Source: Mannheimia granulomatis
GTDB lineage: Bacteria > Pseudomonadota > Gammaproteobacteria > Enterobacterales > Pasteurellaceae
Direction: 5' to 3'
DNA: 64,000 bases
NCBI RefSeq assembly: GCF_013377255.1
Contig: NZ_CP016614.1
Coordinates: 1,062,501-1,126,500 of the forward strand
The translations under genes were made by a program, and so were the position numbers. Positions 29,828-38,388 of this stretch are shown piece by piece. Position 1 is the first letter of the stretch. Every line of letters begins with the position of its first letter. Below the pieces are notes generated by a model. It worked only from the letters and a program-made list of their open reading frames with translations, made no database searches and was not told the DNA's origin.

Positions 29828-30613
29828 TTACCCGATTTTAATGGAAGTCATGCTAAGAGAGCCTCCTACGATTTCATCATTAAAGAAAGTGATCGCTTCA
29901 TCATTATCCCGTTGTGCCACAATATAAAGTAGCGGTAAATAGTGTTCCGGTGTGGGTACCGATAAATCTGCGGCATTGCCAAATTTTTCACTCTCAATAA
30001 TGGCTTGATAATTGCCGTCTGCAATCGCTTTGTTGATATATTCGCGGAATTCGAATGCCCAATCATATCCCGCCCCAAGTTGTTCCATATGTTGCCAGCT
30101 AATTGCTCTTAAATTATGTACAATATTCCCACTGCCGATAATAAGTACGCCTTGCTCTCTTAGCGGTTTGAGTTTTTGTGCTAATTCAAAATGCCACTGC
30201 GCCGGTTGATGGCGGTGAATACTCAACTGCACTACTGGGATATCTGCGTTTGGGTAAAGGTATTTTAGTACAGACCACATACCATGGTCGAAGCCGCGAC
30301 TTGGGTTAAGTTCGGCTTGTTCCGGTAAAAGTAGTTGTTTGATTTGCTCAGCCAATTCAGGGGAACCGGGCGCAGGATAGGAGACTTGGCTTAGCTCTTC
30401 GGGGAATCCGTGGAAATCGTAAATTAATTCCGGATTTTGACCGCTTGTAATTTGCAGTTTTGAGCTATACCAATGTGCTGAGATCATTAAAATGGCCTTT
30501 GGTTTCTCAAAGGTTTGCGTAATTTGTTTAAAACCTAAGTTAAAGGTATTTTGAGCATCTAACACATTCATTGGGTTACCATGGCCAACGAAAAGAGCAG
30601 GTAATTTATTCAT
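29828..30613 (-). CDS. ygiD: Extradiol ring-cleavage dioxygenase-like protein YgiD
   Basis: A 261-residue member of the LigB-type class III extradiol dioxygenases. E. coli YgiD opens L-DOPA at the 4,5 position in vitro, and the physiological substrate is not known. Likely metal ligands are the His in FVGHGNPMN (about 11), the His in ISAHWYSS (about 48), and the His in GSGNIVHNLR (about 169). RGFDHGMWSVLKYLYP (about 103-118) is a family signature. E. coli YgiD has 262-271 residues. The gene is single, convergent with lysS. Confidence 0.85.
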   Translation of the reverse strand: MNKLPALFVGHGNPMNVLDAQNTFNLGFKQITQTFEKPKAILMISAHWYSSKLQITSGQNPELIYDFHGFPEELSQVSYPAPGSPELAEQIKQLLLPEQAELNPSRGFDHGMWSVLKYLYPNADIPVVQLSIHRHQPAQWHFELAQKLKPLREQGVLIIGSGNIVHNLRAISWQHMEQLGAGYDWAFEFREYINKAIADGNYQAIIESEKFGNAADLSVPTPEHYLPLLYIVAQRDNDEAITFFNDEIVGGSLSMTSIKIG

Positions 30614-30690
30614 TTTAGTTTCTCCGTCTTGTTTTTTTTAGGTAGTATAAATAGGAGAATTAGTGATAAAAAGATCAATAAAATAAAAAG

Positions 30691-30713
30691 ATTCTTTCTT
30701 AAAAAGAAAGAAT
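30691..30713 (-). terminator. Terminator of metX
   Basis: ATTCTTTCTT / AAGAAAGAAT form a 10-base-pair stem with a 3-base loop. On the minus strand it is followed by CTTTTTATTTTATT. Confidence 0.8.
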
Positions 30714-30751
30714 AGCAACAAGCGGTCAAATTTCACAAAAATTTTGCAAAT

Positions 30752-31825
30752 TTACTTTGCTAATCCTTGTTTGATCATTGGTTCGAAGAAATCGTAATCG
30801 ACCAAAAAGGAGTCATGTCCAAAATCGGAATTGAATTCGTGGAATGCTAATTTAACGCCGGCCTGTTCTAATTTTCGTTTGCTTTTATACACATCAACTT
30901 GCTTGAATAGCTGGTCGCTGGTTACGGTAATAAAGGTGTAGTTGGCTTTAATACGTTTTAAGGCGATTTCTTCGCTTTCATAGCCGAGAGCAGGGGTGTA
31001 GAGATCTAATGCTCTTAATAATCGAAGATAGGTATTTGCATCAAATCGACTTAAGAATTTTGTTCCTTGATAGCTTAGATAGGATTCCACTTGGAAATAA
31101 TCCCCCCAAATAGCCCCGGCTTGTTTGGTTTCACGCCCAAAGGCTTTTGCTAATTGAATATCAGTACGGTAGGTTAGCATACCGAGCATACGGGCTATTT
31201 TTAGCCCATTTTCAGGGGCAATGCCATCATAATAATCGCCCCCGTTAAAGTGGGGATCATTAATAATCGCTTGTCGCATAACATGATTGAAGCCAATCGC
31301 TTCTGCGCTTAATGTAAGCGAAGAGCAGAGGTTGATTATATTATGTACATGTTCCGGGTAACTAATTCCCCATTGTGTTGCTTGCATACCGCCAAAAGAT
31401 CCGCCTACTACTGCATGGAGTTGGGGAATTTCAAGATAATCAAGTAGGGCTTTTTGTACATTAACAATATCTTGTACAGTAATAGTAGGGAACTGGCTAC
31501 CATAGGCTTTGCCTGTTTGTGGGTTAATGGAAGAAGGACCGGTTGTGCCTTTGCATCCGCCAAGAACATTACTACAAATAAAGAAGTATTTTTCAGTGTC
31601 AAATGCTAAGCCTTTGCCGATAAAGTCTTGCCACCAACCTTTTTCGGTGGAGGAGTCGTAATAAGGCTCTGCATCGCCTGTTAGAGCATGGCAAATTAGC
31701 ACAGCATTGTTTTTTTCGATATTGAGTGTGCCATAGGTTTGGTAAGCAATAGTAATAGGGGAAAGCTCGCCACCTAGTGCAAGTTGTAGTGGTTTTTCCT
31801 CAAAAAGCGTAATATGCTGAGCCAT
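30752..31825 (-). CDS. metX: Homoserine O-acetyltransferase
   Basis: Acetylates homoserine with acetyl-CoA, the first committed step of methionine synthesis by the MetX route. Enterics use MetA succinylation instead. The 357-residue alpha/beta hydrolase-fold protein has [11 protein letters not shown] and the nucleophile serine in [19 protein letters not shown] (about 139-157). The acid/base pair is in [11 protein letters not shown] (Asp) and [11 protein letters not shown] (His). Length matches the family (about 360). An uptake signal and a hairpin follow its stop. A MetJ operator array lies about 150 bases upstream. Confidence 0.93.
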   Translation of the reverse strand: MAQHITLFEEKPLQLALGGELSPITIAYQTYGTLNIEKNNAVLICHALTGDAEPYYDSSTEKGWWQDFIGKGLAFDTEKYFFICSNVLGGCKGTTGPSSINPQTGKAYGSQFPTITVQDIVNVQKALLDYLEIPQLHAVVGGSFGGMQATQWGISYPEHVHNIINLCSSLTLSAEAIGFNHVMRQAIINDPHFNGGDYYDGIAPENGLKIARMLGMLTYRTDIQLAKAFGRETKQAGAIWGDYFQVESYLSYQGTKFLSRFDANTYLRLLRALDLYTPALGYESEEIALKRIKANYTFITVTSDQLFKQVDVYKSKRKLEQAGVKLAFHEFNSDFGHDSFLVDYDFFEPMIKQGLAK

Positions 31826-31977
31826 AAAATCCTTGTATGAATAGTCTTTTTATTGTGATCCCTTTGGGATATTTTTGCGTTGCCAAAAAAACAGTGTTTT
31901 TTGACCGCTTGTTATTATGATGTTGGTGCTGTTAAAGCATAAATTAGCGGTGTTCATTTCAATTGTCAAGAAATTTT

Positions 31978-32025
31978 AGACGTCTAAACGTCTAGATTTT
32001 TGAACGGCTAAAAAACTGACGTTTA
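31978..32025. promoter_or_regulatory. MetJ operator (tandem met boxes)
   Basis: Six consecutive 8-base units in register: AGACGTCT (perfect), AAACGTCT, AGATTTTT, GAACGGCT, AAAAAACT and GACGTTTA. The first is the exact met-box consensus, the second differs at one position, and the others are degenerate. MetJ binds such tandem 8-mers cooperatively with SAM as corepressor. The array lies between metX (minus) and sanA (plus) and most likely controls metX. Confidence 0.85.
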
Positions 32026-32165
32026 GAGGAATAAATCATGCCTTACTCTTAACAAATGAAGTGAAATAGAATAAATTTATTGAACAATTGAAGTAGTTAG
32101 CTTGTCTTTAAACGGGTAAGCAAAAATAGATCAGGGAATTCCATTTGAATCAAGAAAAAGAAAGT

Positions 32166-32828
32166 ATGGCTATTTTGTCGTTATGGCAGCGAATTAAGCA
32201 ACAGATGATTAAACTGTTTAAAATCATTGTCGGATTGAATTTGTTTGCAATTCTTGCTTTATTAGTGATTGATGCCCTAACTAGCTATATAGTAAGAGAT
32301 AAAGTTTATACAAACATTGAACTGCTCCCTCATAGGGAATATGCAGTGGTGCTGGGGACGGCTAAGTTTTATACCAAAGATGTTATTAATGAATACTATA
32401 AATATCGTTTAGATACTGCGGCAGAATTAATTAAAGATGAAAAAGTGGATAAATTGTTGCTAAGTGGTGATAACAAAACACCTTATTATAATGAGCCTAA
32501 AACGATGACCGTTGATCTGTTAAAAATGGGAATTGCAACACAAAAAATTAAACAAGATTATGCAGGTTATCGAACCTTCGATTCAATCATTCGAGCTAAA
32601 GAGGTATATAAATTGCCGCCATTTACGATAGTATCGCAAAAATTTCATTGTGAAAGGGCATTGTTAATTGCAAAATTTAGAAATATTGATGCTATTTGTT
32701 ATGCAGCAAAATATCCAGAGGGCGCCTATCAAGTAAGAGTTAGAGAAATATTAGCTAGAGCAGCGATGATGTTGAGCTTACTTACAGGAATGGCTCCGGA
32801 AACATTAGAAGATCTGCCCTCTAAATAA
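32166..32828 (+). CDS. sanA: SanA-like envelope protein (DUF218)
   Basis: A 220-residue protein with one N-terminal transmembrane helix (about 14-36, IIVGLNLFAILALLVIDALTSYIV) and a periplasmic DUF218 domain. Conserved DUF218 pieces are YAVVLGTAKF, the ELIKDEKVDKLLLSGDN strand and YRTFDSIIRAKEVY. E. coli SanA affects envelope barrier function and vancomycin sensitivity at high temperature; the biochemical role is unknown. I chose the ATG at 32166. A TTG at 32145 in the same frame is possible and would add seven residues. It is divergent from metX across the MetJ array. Confidence 0.82.
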   Translation: MAILSLWQRIKQQMIKLFKIIVGLNLFAILALLVIDALTSYIVRDKVYTNIELLPHREYAVVLGTAKFYTKDVINEYYKYRLDTAAELIKDEKVDKLLLSGDNKTPYYNEPKTMTVDLLKMGIATQKIKQDYAGYRTFDSIIRAKEVYKLPPFTIVSQKFHCERALLIAKFRNIDAICYAAKYPEGAYQVRVREILARAAMMLSLLTGMAPETLEDLPSK

Positions 32829-32835
32829 GCAAGCA

Positions 32836-32865
32836 AAACAGCCGACTATAATCAACCGGCTGTTT
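32836..32865. terminator. Convergent terminator sanA / purU
   Basis: AAACAGCCG pairs with CGGCTGTTT across a 12-base loop, between two convergent stop codons. Confidence 0.8.
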
Positions 32866-32874
32866 GTATATGCT

Positions 32875-33711
32875 TTAGAGAATAATGGTTTTATTTTTAT
32901 AGACAAATACTTTGTCTGAAAGGACCAATTCCAATGCTTGACTTAGGACGGTTTTTTCCACATCTCTTCCTGCACGCATCATAGCTTCTGCGGTATAGGT
33001 ATGATCCACATTAATCACATTTTGCATAATGATTGGACCTTCATCTAATTCGTCATTTACAAAATGGGCAGTTGCGCCAATAATTTTTACTCCACGTTCA
33101 TAAGCTCTTTGGTAAGGTTTTGCCCCAATAAACGCAGGTAGGAACGAGTGGTGGATATTCACAACCCGATTTGGGTAGCGTGCAACAAATTCAGGGTTGA
33201 GTACACGCATATATTTAGCGAGGACGATATAATCTGGCGTATATTCGTCAATCTTTTCTGCTAACAACTTATCGTGTTCAACTCGAGTTAAATTTTCATG
33301 GCTTACTAAGTGGAATGGTACGTCAAAACGCTCAACTAATCCTCTTAATGTATCATGGTTACCGATAACAGCTGCAATTTCTACATCTAAACCACCGTAA
33401 TAGTTTTTCATTAATAAATCACCTAAGCAGTGGGCTTCTTTAGTGACTAAAATAACAATTCTTTTTCTCTGTTTCGGTAATAATTTGTAGATAGAACCTT
33501 CAGGCAGTGTAAAGCCTAGATCGGCTAATAAAGTTTTATCATTAAAAATCCCTTCCAATTCAGTACGCATAAAAAAACGTTTGGTTTCGTTGTCGACAAA
33601 TTCAGAGTTTTTAATAATATTTAATTGGTGTTTGTAACAAATATTAGTAATTTTTGCGACCAGTCCTGTATCATCAGGGCATTCAGTTAATAAGATTTTG
33701 TGTTCGATCAT
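32875..33711 (-). CDS. purU: Formyltetrahydrofolate deformylase
   Basis: Hydrolyses 10-formyl-THF to formate and THF, balancing one-carbon pools and feeding formate to PurT. The 278-residue protein has an N-terminal ACT domain (about 5-80, LLTECPDDTGLVAKITNICYKHQLNI). The formyltransferase fold follows, with VIGNHDTLRGLVERFDVPFH and the catalytic segment NIHHSFLPAFIGAKPYQRAYERGVKIIGATAHFV. E. coli PurU has 280 residues. It lies downstream of the hns-like gene on the same strand, separated by a terminator hairpin; a TATAAT box (33722-33728 region) may give it its own promoter. Confidence 0.95.
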   Translation of the reverse strand: MIEHKILLTECPDDTGLVAKITNICYKHQLNIIKNSEFVDNETKRFFMRTELEGIFNDKTLLADLGFTLPEGSIYKLLPKQRKRIVILVTKEAHCLGDLLMKNYYGGLDVEIAAVIGNHDTLRGLVERFDVPFHLVSHENLTRVEHDKLLAEKIDEYTPDYIVLAKYMRVLNPEFVARYPNRVVNIHHSFLPAFIGAKPYQRAYERGVKIIGATAHFVNDELDEGPIIMQNVINVDHTYTAEAMMRAGRDVEKTVLSQALELVLSDKVFVYKNKTIIL

Positions 33712-33733
33712 TTATCATTCCTATTATAAAATA

Positions 33734-33756
33734 GGAGAACTCTGTTTGAGTTCTCC
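33734..33756 (-). terminator. Terminator of the hns-like gene
   Basis: GGAGAACTC / GAGTTCTCC (nine base pairs, five-base loop). On the minus strand it is followed by TATTTTATAA. Confidence 0.75.
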
Positions 33757-33785
33757 CTTATTAAAATAAAGCCGGAATTAAGCAA

Positions 33786-34196
33786 TTAAATTGCAAAATC
33801 CTCTAATTTTTTACCTTTATCTAAAGCTTGTTGAAGAGCTTTTGGTGTTCTACCTTGACCTGTCCATGTTTTTTCATTGCCATTTTCATCAGTGAATTTA
33901 TATTTTGCAGGACGAGGCGTAACTGCTTTGCGAACTTTACGGTTTTTAATTACTTTATCAGCTAATAATGCAGCCAATTCATCAATAGAAAGCCCATCTT
34001 GTTTCAACATTTCTTTGTATTTATTTAAGCTTTCTAGTTGTTTGGCTTTTTCTAATTCTTCAAGTTTAATTTCTTCTTCTTTTTCTGTAATAATAACGTT
34101 AAGTTTTTCTGAAATAGATTTTAATTGCTCAAGATCTAACTCTTTCGCTAATGTACGTAAGCTGCGAATATTTAAAAGGCTTTTTAACGCTGACAT
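33786..34196 (-). CDS. hns: H-NS family nucleoid protein
   Basis: A 136-residue xenogeneic-silencer type protein. The N-terminal oligomerisation domain is a long charged coiled coil (about 15-75, LAKELDLEQLKSISEKLNVIITEKEEEIK...). The C-terminal DNA-binding domain (about 95-136) has KYKFTDENGNEKTWTGQGRTPKALQQAL, including the QGR minor-groove loop. E. coli H-NS has 137 residues. The upstream region is very AT-rich, as expected for an autoregulated hns gene. Whether it is the only H-NS paralogue in this genome cannot be seen. Confidence 0.93.
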   Translation of the reverse strand: MSALKSLLNIRSLRTLAKELDLEQLKSISEKLNVIITEKEEEIKLEELEKAKQLESLNKYKEMLKQDGLSIDELAALLADKVIKNRKVRKAVTPRPAKYKFTDENGNEKTWTGQGRTPKALQQALDKGKKLEDFAI

Positions 34197-34639
34197 TTTT
34201 ATTCTCCTAAATTAATTCAATAATGTCCTAACAATGATTTGATCATCTTGTTGGGTTATTTATCATATCTTAAAAGATATTTTAGGTAAATAAATATAAA
34301 TAAAAATAGATACTTTATATCTGAAGCTATTCATGCTATCTTTAGCCGTCCTACAAATTGTAGAGGTGCAAATTCAATAAGTATTTTTTCTGAGTGGAAA
34401 ACGATGAAGAGAAAGGAAAGGTGAATTTGCCGAAATCAGTTAAGCGTCATCTTATCTGGTTGGGGTCGTTGTCGAAAGAAACGACACTGTCGTAGTAAAT
34501 GCTACGGAGTGCTACTGTTAGGGTGGGTTTCAATTTTATATATTTACCTTCCTTCATATATTTATTTGTAATAAATATTCCCAGTAGATCTCTTGTTTGG
34601 CTATTATTCTTATTTTATACAAGTCATTTTAGAGGTTTT
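34197..34639. other. Gap between hns and the lysine-regulated transporter
   Basis: These 443 bases hold an AT-rich promoter zone for the divergent hns gene (34197-34350), the lysine riboswitch (34355-34518) and a 120-base expression platform that reaches the AGAGG ribosome site at 34631. No open frame of note is present. Confidence 0.6.
34355..34518 (+). ncRNA. Lysine riboswitch (L box)
   Basis: The conserved blocks of the LYS element occur in order: GTAGAGGTGC (34360-34369), AAGGTGAATTTGCCGAAATC (from 34417), GGTTGGGGTCG and ACTGTCGTAGTAAATGCTAC. The closing GGAGTGCTAC (34506-34515) pairs its CTAC with the initial GTAG to make helix P1. The aptamer binds lysine. No perfect terminator follows, so control may act on translation by hiding the ribosome site. 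The aptamer call is firm; the mode of control is inferred. Confidence 0.9.
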
Positions 34640-36181
34640 ATGAATCTAGTTGATTACTCTACATCACTTTGGTCTGTGTTACCGGCGTTGATTGCATTGA
34701 TTTTGGCAATTCTTACCCGTAAAGTGATTATTTCTTTAAGTATCGGGATTATTTTTGGTGCCTTTATGCTCACTAACAGCAGTTTTCTTGATGCTTTAAC
34801 TTATATTAAAAACAGCGTGGTATCTTTGGTTTATAAAGGACCGGAAGAGGGGTTAAATTCAAATAATGTAAATATTATTTTATTCTTAGTATTATTAGGT
34901 ATTTTAACCTCGTTATTAAGCATTTCAGGCAGTAACCAAGCATTCGCAAATTGGGCTCAGAAAAGAATTAAAAGTAAACGTGGCGCTAAATTAGTTGCAG
35001 CAGGTTTAGTTTTTTTTACCTTTATTGATGACTATTTCCACAGTCTTGCAGTGGGCGCGATTGCTCGTCCTGTAACAGATAAATTCCGTGTTTCACGTGC
35101 AAAGCTGGCTTATATTCTGGATTCAACTGCCGCACCAATGTGTGTGTTGATGCCGATTTCAAGCTGGGGAGCTTACATTATTACCTTAGTTGCCGGTTTA
35201 TTGGCAACACATTCAATTACAGGCTACTCGCCATTGGGGGCCTTTATGACAATGAGTGCGATGAATTTCTATGCAATTTTTGCAATGATTATGGTCTTTA
35301 TTGTCGCTTACTTCTCATTTGATATTGGCTCTATGGCACGTTTCGAACGTCAAGCAGAAAAATTAGCCGAAGTTGAGGAAGAACATATTGAAGTTAAAGG
35401 TCGTATGCGTAATTTAGTATTTCCAATTTTAGCTTTAATTTTAGTAACGGTTTCAATGATGTTTAAAACCGGTGCTGATGCATTAGCTGAAGCGGGTACG
35501 CCATTCTCGATTTTAGGTGCTTTCGAAAATACTACGGTGGGGATTTCTTTGGTTGCAGGTGGTTTAGCCGGCTTAATTGTGGCAACTATTTGTATCATTG
35601 CAAGCGGTAATATTTCTTTTAAAAATTACATCCGATCTTATGGTTTAGGGGTGAAAATGATGTCCGGTGCAATTACTATTTTATTCTTTGCATGGACAAT
35701 CAATGGTGTGGTAAGTGATATGCAAACCGGTAAATATTTATCAGGTTTAGTAGGGGAGCATATCGCAGCAGGTTTTTTACCGGTAATTTTATTCGCATTA
35801 GCAGCGGGAATGGCATTTTCAACGGGAACAAGTTGGGGAACCTTCGGGATTATGTTACCCATTGGCGCAGCAATGGCAGTACACTCTGACCCTGCACTAA
35901 TCATTCCATGCTTATCTGCAGTAATGGCAGGAGCAGTATGTGGTGACCATTGCTCCCCAATTTCAGATACCACGATTTTATCGTCTACAGGCGCACAATG
36001 TAATCACATGGATCACGTAGTTTCTCAATTACCTTATGCACTGTTAGTTGCAGCAGCATCTATTGTGGGCTATTTAGTTGTAGGCTTTACTCACTCCGCA
36101 TTATTAGGTTTTCTTGCAACTGCTGTGGTAATGGCACTACTTATTTGGGTATTTAGAACAAAAAATGCAGAAAATAAGTAG
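34640..36181 (+). CDS. NhaC-family transporter, probable lysine carrier (LysW type)
   Basis: A 513-residue inner-membrane protein with about twelve hydrophobic segments and NhaC-superfamily motifs, for example FFTFIDDYFHSLAVGAIARPVTDKF and AAGMAFSTGTSWGTFGIMLPIGAAMA. The segment GAVCGDHCSPISDTTILSSTGAQCNHMDHV also fits. NhaC proteins exchange Na+ and H+, but members placed behind a lysine riboswitch have been proposed as lysine transporters. The riboswitch immediately upstream supports that reading. The ATG at 34640 with AGAGG is preferred over an in-frame start at 34499, which lies inside the riboswitch. Substrate is inferred, not shown. Confidence 0.82.
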   Translation: MNLVDYSTSLWSVLPALIALILAILTRKVIISLSIGIIFGAFMLTNSSFLDALTYIKNSVVSLVYKGPEEGLNSNNVNIILFLVLLGILTSLLSISGSNQAFANWAQKRIKSKRGAKLVAAGLVFFTFIDDYFHSLAVGAIARPVTDKFRVSRAKLAYILDSTAAPMCVLMPISSWGAYIITLVAGLLATHSITGYSPLGAFMTMSAMNFYAIFAMIMVFIVAYFSFDIGSMARFERQAEKLAEVEEEHIEVKGRMRNLVFPILALILVTVSMMFKTGADALAEAGTPFSILGAFENTTVGISLVAGGLAGLIVATICIIASGNISFKNYIRSYGLGVKMMSGAITILFFAWTINGVVSDMQTGKYLSGLVGEHIAAGFLPVILFALAAGMAFSTGTSWGTFGIMLPIGAAMAVHSDPALIIPCLSAVMAGAVCGDHCSPISDTTILSSTGAQCNHMDHVVSQLPYALLVAAASIVGYLVVGFTHSALLGFLATAVVMALLIWVFRTKNAENK

Positions 36182-36196
36182 TTAATTTTTAAAAAA

Positions 36197-36212
36197 TGTG
36201 AAGAGTATCACA
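36197..36212. promoter_or_regulatory. CRP binding site
   Basis: TGTGA-AGAGTA-TCACA is a perfect consensus core. It lies 16 bases past the transporter stop, upstream of an isolated TATAAT (36274-36279) and a terminator (36306-36335). Confidence 0.6.
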
Positions 36213-36305
36213 GTATTAAATAAATTTATTAGTTAGAATACAAATCAAGATATGGATATCTGATGTTGTGTTATATAATCTTAAAATAAGATCCTCCTAT
36301 GTATT

Positions 36306-36335
36306 AGCGTACCTTTTGGTACGCTTTTTTCTTTT
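36306..36335 (+). terminator. Terminator upstream of the trp unit
   Basis: AGCGTACC-TTTT-GGTACGCT followed by TTTTTCTTTTT: an eight-base-pair stem with a strong U-tract. It may end the transporter transcript or a short RNA starting near 36286. Confidence 0.88.
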
Positions 36336-36358
36336 TATACTAATAGTAATATTTTTTC

Positions 36359-36395
36359 TTGCATAAATTGAACTTTTGTACTACTTTAATAGTAC
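36359..36395 (+). promoter_or_regulatory. trp promoter with TrpR operator
   Basis: The 18-base palindrome GTACTACTTTAATAGTAC (36378-36395) matches the TrpR consensus GTACTAGTTAACTAGTAC at 15 of 18 positions. It overlaps the -10 region of a promoter TTGCAT (36359) - 17 bases - TACTTT (36382). The trpR gene itself is at 46147. Tryptophan-dependent repression of ydfG-trpB-trpA is inferred from the site and the genes. Confidence 0.85.
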
Positions 36396-36418
36396 ATTTG
36401 TATTTTGAGGGTAAAAAA

Positions 36419-37171
36419 ATGAAAGTAGCGTTAGTGACAGGAGCAACAGCCGGTTTTGGTTTGGCTATTTGTAAATTGCTGATTGAGTCCGGTTATAAAG
36501 TAATTGGTACGGGCAGACGTAAAGATCGATTGGAAGAATTGCATTTGCAATTTGGTGATAATTTTTTACCGCTTGCATTTGATATTCAAAATCCTATTGA
36601 AGCCGAGCAAGCTTTAAATAGTCGTCCTCAAGATTGGCAACAGATTGACTTATTAGTAAATAATGCAGGTCTGGCTTTAGGTTTAGAACCGGCTCATAAA
36701 GTGAATTTGGAAGATTGGTATCAAATGATTGATACTAATATCAAAGGCGTAGTGACGATGACTCGTCTTATTTTACCTGAAATGGTAGAACGCAATAATG
36801 GACATATTATTAATATTGGTTCGATTGCCGGAACTTATCCTTATCCGGGAGGAAATGTGTATGGTGGAACTAAAGCTTTTGTAAAACAATTTAGTTTAAA
36901 TTTACGTGCTGATTTAGCCGGCACAAAAATTCGTGTGTCAAATGTCGAACCGGGCTTGTGTGGCGGAACCGAGTTTTCAAATGTTCGCTTTAAAGGTGAT
37001 GCTGAAAAAGTAGCGAAATTGTATGAAAATGTAGAATTTGTTCGCCCGGAAGATGTGGCGAATATTGTACTATGGCTCAACCAACAACCTGAACACGTGA
37101 ATATTAACCGCATTGAAGTGATGCCGGTTGCACAATCTTCCGCAGCATTAAATGTCGTAAGAAATCTTTAG
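36419..37171 (+). CDS. ydfG: NADP-dependent 3-hydroxy acid / serine dehydrogenase YdfG
   Basis: A 250-residue short-chain dehydrogenase. The Rossmann motif [11 protein letters not shown] (about 7-17), NNAGLALG, the catalytic Ser in [15 protein letters not shown] and the [16 protein letters not shown]yr-x3-Lys pair are all seen. E. coli YdfG oxidises L-allo-threonine, serine and 3-hydroxypropionate with NADP. It is the first gene behind the TrpR operator and 25 bases before trpB, an arrangement also found in Haemophilus. Why it is in a trp unit is not clear. The start MKVALVTG (36419) follows GAGGG. Confidence 0.9.
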   Translation: MKVALVTGATAGFGLAICKLLIESGYKVIGTGRRKDRLEELHLQFGDNFLPLAFDIQNPIEAEQALNSRPQDWQQIDLLVNNAGLALGLEPAHKVNLEDWYQMIDTNIKGVVTMTRLILPEMVERNNGHIINIGSIAGTYPYPGGNVYGGTKAFVKQFSLNLRADLAGTKIRVSNVEPGLCGGTEFSNVRFKGDAEKVAKLYENVEFVRPEDVANIVLWLNQQPEHVNINRIEVMPVAQSSAALNVVRNL

Positions 37172-37196
37172 TAAGAAGATGATAAAAGGAAAAATT

Positions 37197-38387
37197 ATGT
37201 CAAACACACTTCTTAATCCTTATTTCGGTGAATTTGGTGGCATGTATGTGCCGGAAATTCTAGTACCGGTTTTAAAACAGCTTGAACACGCTTTTGTAGA
37301 AGCCCAGCAATCTACTGAGTTTCAAGCTGAATTTGCTGATTTACTGAAAAATTATGCTGGGCGACCAACGGCATTAACCCTTTGTCGTAATTTAACCAAA
37401 GGGACCAAAACGAAACTTTACCTTAAACGGGAAGATTTATTACACGGTGGCGCCCATAAAACTAACCAAGTGCTAGGACAAATTCTGCTGGCTAAACGGA
37501 TGGGTAAAACCCGTATTATCGCCGAAACAGGTGCGGGGCAGCATGGTGTGGCAACTGCATTAGCCTGTGCTATGCTCGGTATGCCTTGTGTGGTCTATAT
37601 GGGGGCAAAAGACGTTGAACGCCAATCACCCAATGTGTTCCGTATGCGTTTGATGGGGGCTGAGGTGATTCCGGTAGAAAAAGGCTCATGCTCGCTTAAG
37701 GATGCTTGTTGTGAAGCAATGCGTGATTGGGCGGCAAATTATGAAACCACCCACTATCTGATTGGTACGGCTGCCGGCCCCCACCCTTTCCCGACTATGG
37801 TCAGAGAATTCCAAAAAATGATTGGTGAGGAAACCAAACGCCAAATTTTAGAAAAAGAAGACCGCTTGCCGGATGCAGTGATTGCCGCCGTAGGAGGTGG
37901 TTCCAATGCGATTGGCATGTTTGCTGATTTTATCGAAGAAAACACAGTGAAATTAATCGGAGTTGAGCCGGCAGGCAAAGGCATTGAAACAGGTGAACAC
38001 GGAGCCCCATTAAAACACGGTACCACAGGCATTTATTTCGGGATGAAATCGCCAATTATGCAAGATAAAGACGGGCAAATTGAAGAGTCTTACTCTATTT
38101 CCGCGGGCTTAGATTTCCCATCAGTTGGTCCACAACACGCTTATTTAAATGCGATTGGACGAGCGGAATATGTTTCGATTACCGACCAAGAAGCCTTAGA
38201 TGCGTTCCAAGCGTTAGCGAAAAATGAGGGCATAATTCCTGCTCTTGAATCATCTCACGCGTTGGCGCATGCATTGAAATTAATTCAGCAAAATCCGGAA
38301 AAAGAGCAGTTACTGGTGGTAAATTTATCCGGGCGTGGGGATAAAGATATTTTCACGGTGGATAAAATTTTAAATGGAGGTCACTAA
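37197..38387 (+). CDS. trpB: Tryptophan synthase beta chain
   Basis: Condenses indole with serine using PLP. The 396-residue protein matches E. coli TrpB (397). Seen are the N-terminal [15 protein letters not shown] and the PLP lysine in [13 protein letters not shown] (about 82-94). [12 protein letters not shown] and the PLP-phosphate loop [11 protein letters not shown] (about 231-241) follow, and the tail has NLSGRGDKD. The start at 37197 follows AAAAGGA. It is coupled to trpA, whose ATG lies one base after the trpB stop. The two form the alpha2-beta2 complex that channels indole. Confidence 0.97.
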   Translation: MSNTLLNPYFGEFGGMYVPEILVPVLKQLEHAFVEAQQSTEFQAEFADLLKNYAGRPTALTLCRNLTKGTKTKLYLKREDLLHGGAHKTNQVLGQILLAKRMGKTRIIAETGAGQHGVATALACAMLGMPCVVYMGAKDVERQSPNVFRMRLMGAEVIPVEKGSCSLKDACCEAMRDWAANYETTHYLIGTAAGPHPFPTMVREFQKMIGEETKRQILEKEDRLPDAVIAAVGGGSNAIGMFADFIEENTVKLIGVEPAGKGIETGEHGAPLKHGTTGIYFGMKSPIMQDKDGQIEESYSISAGLDFPSVGPQHAYLNAIGRAEYVSITDQEALDAFQALAKNEGIIPALESSHALAHALKLIQQNPEKEQLLVVNLSGRGDKDIFTVDKILNGGH

Positions 38388-38388
38388 A

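Noticed and set aside
32038..32052. Tiny frame ATG CCT TAC TCT TAA after the MetJ array, considered as a leader peptide.
   Set aside because: It has only four codons, holds no methionine run and no attenuator hairpin follows.
35638..35973. A 111-codon minus-strand frame within the NhaC-family gene, and similar ones at 45818 and 56395.
   Set aside because: These are shadow frames rich in Pro, Ala and Ser opposite membrane-protein or ordinary coding DNA, with no ribosome site.
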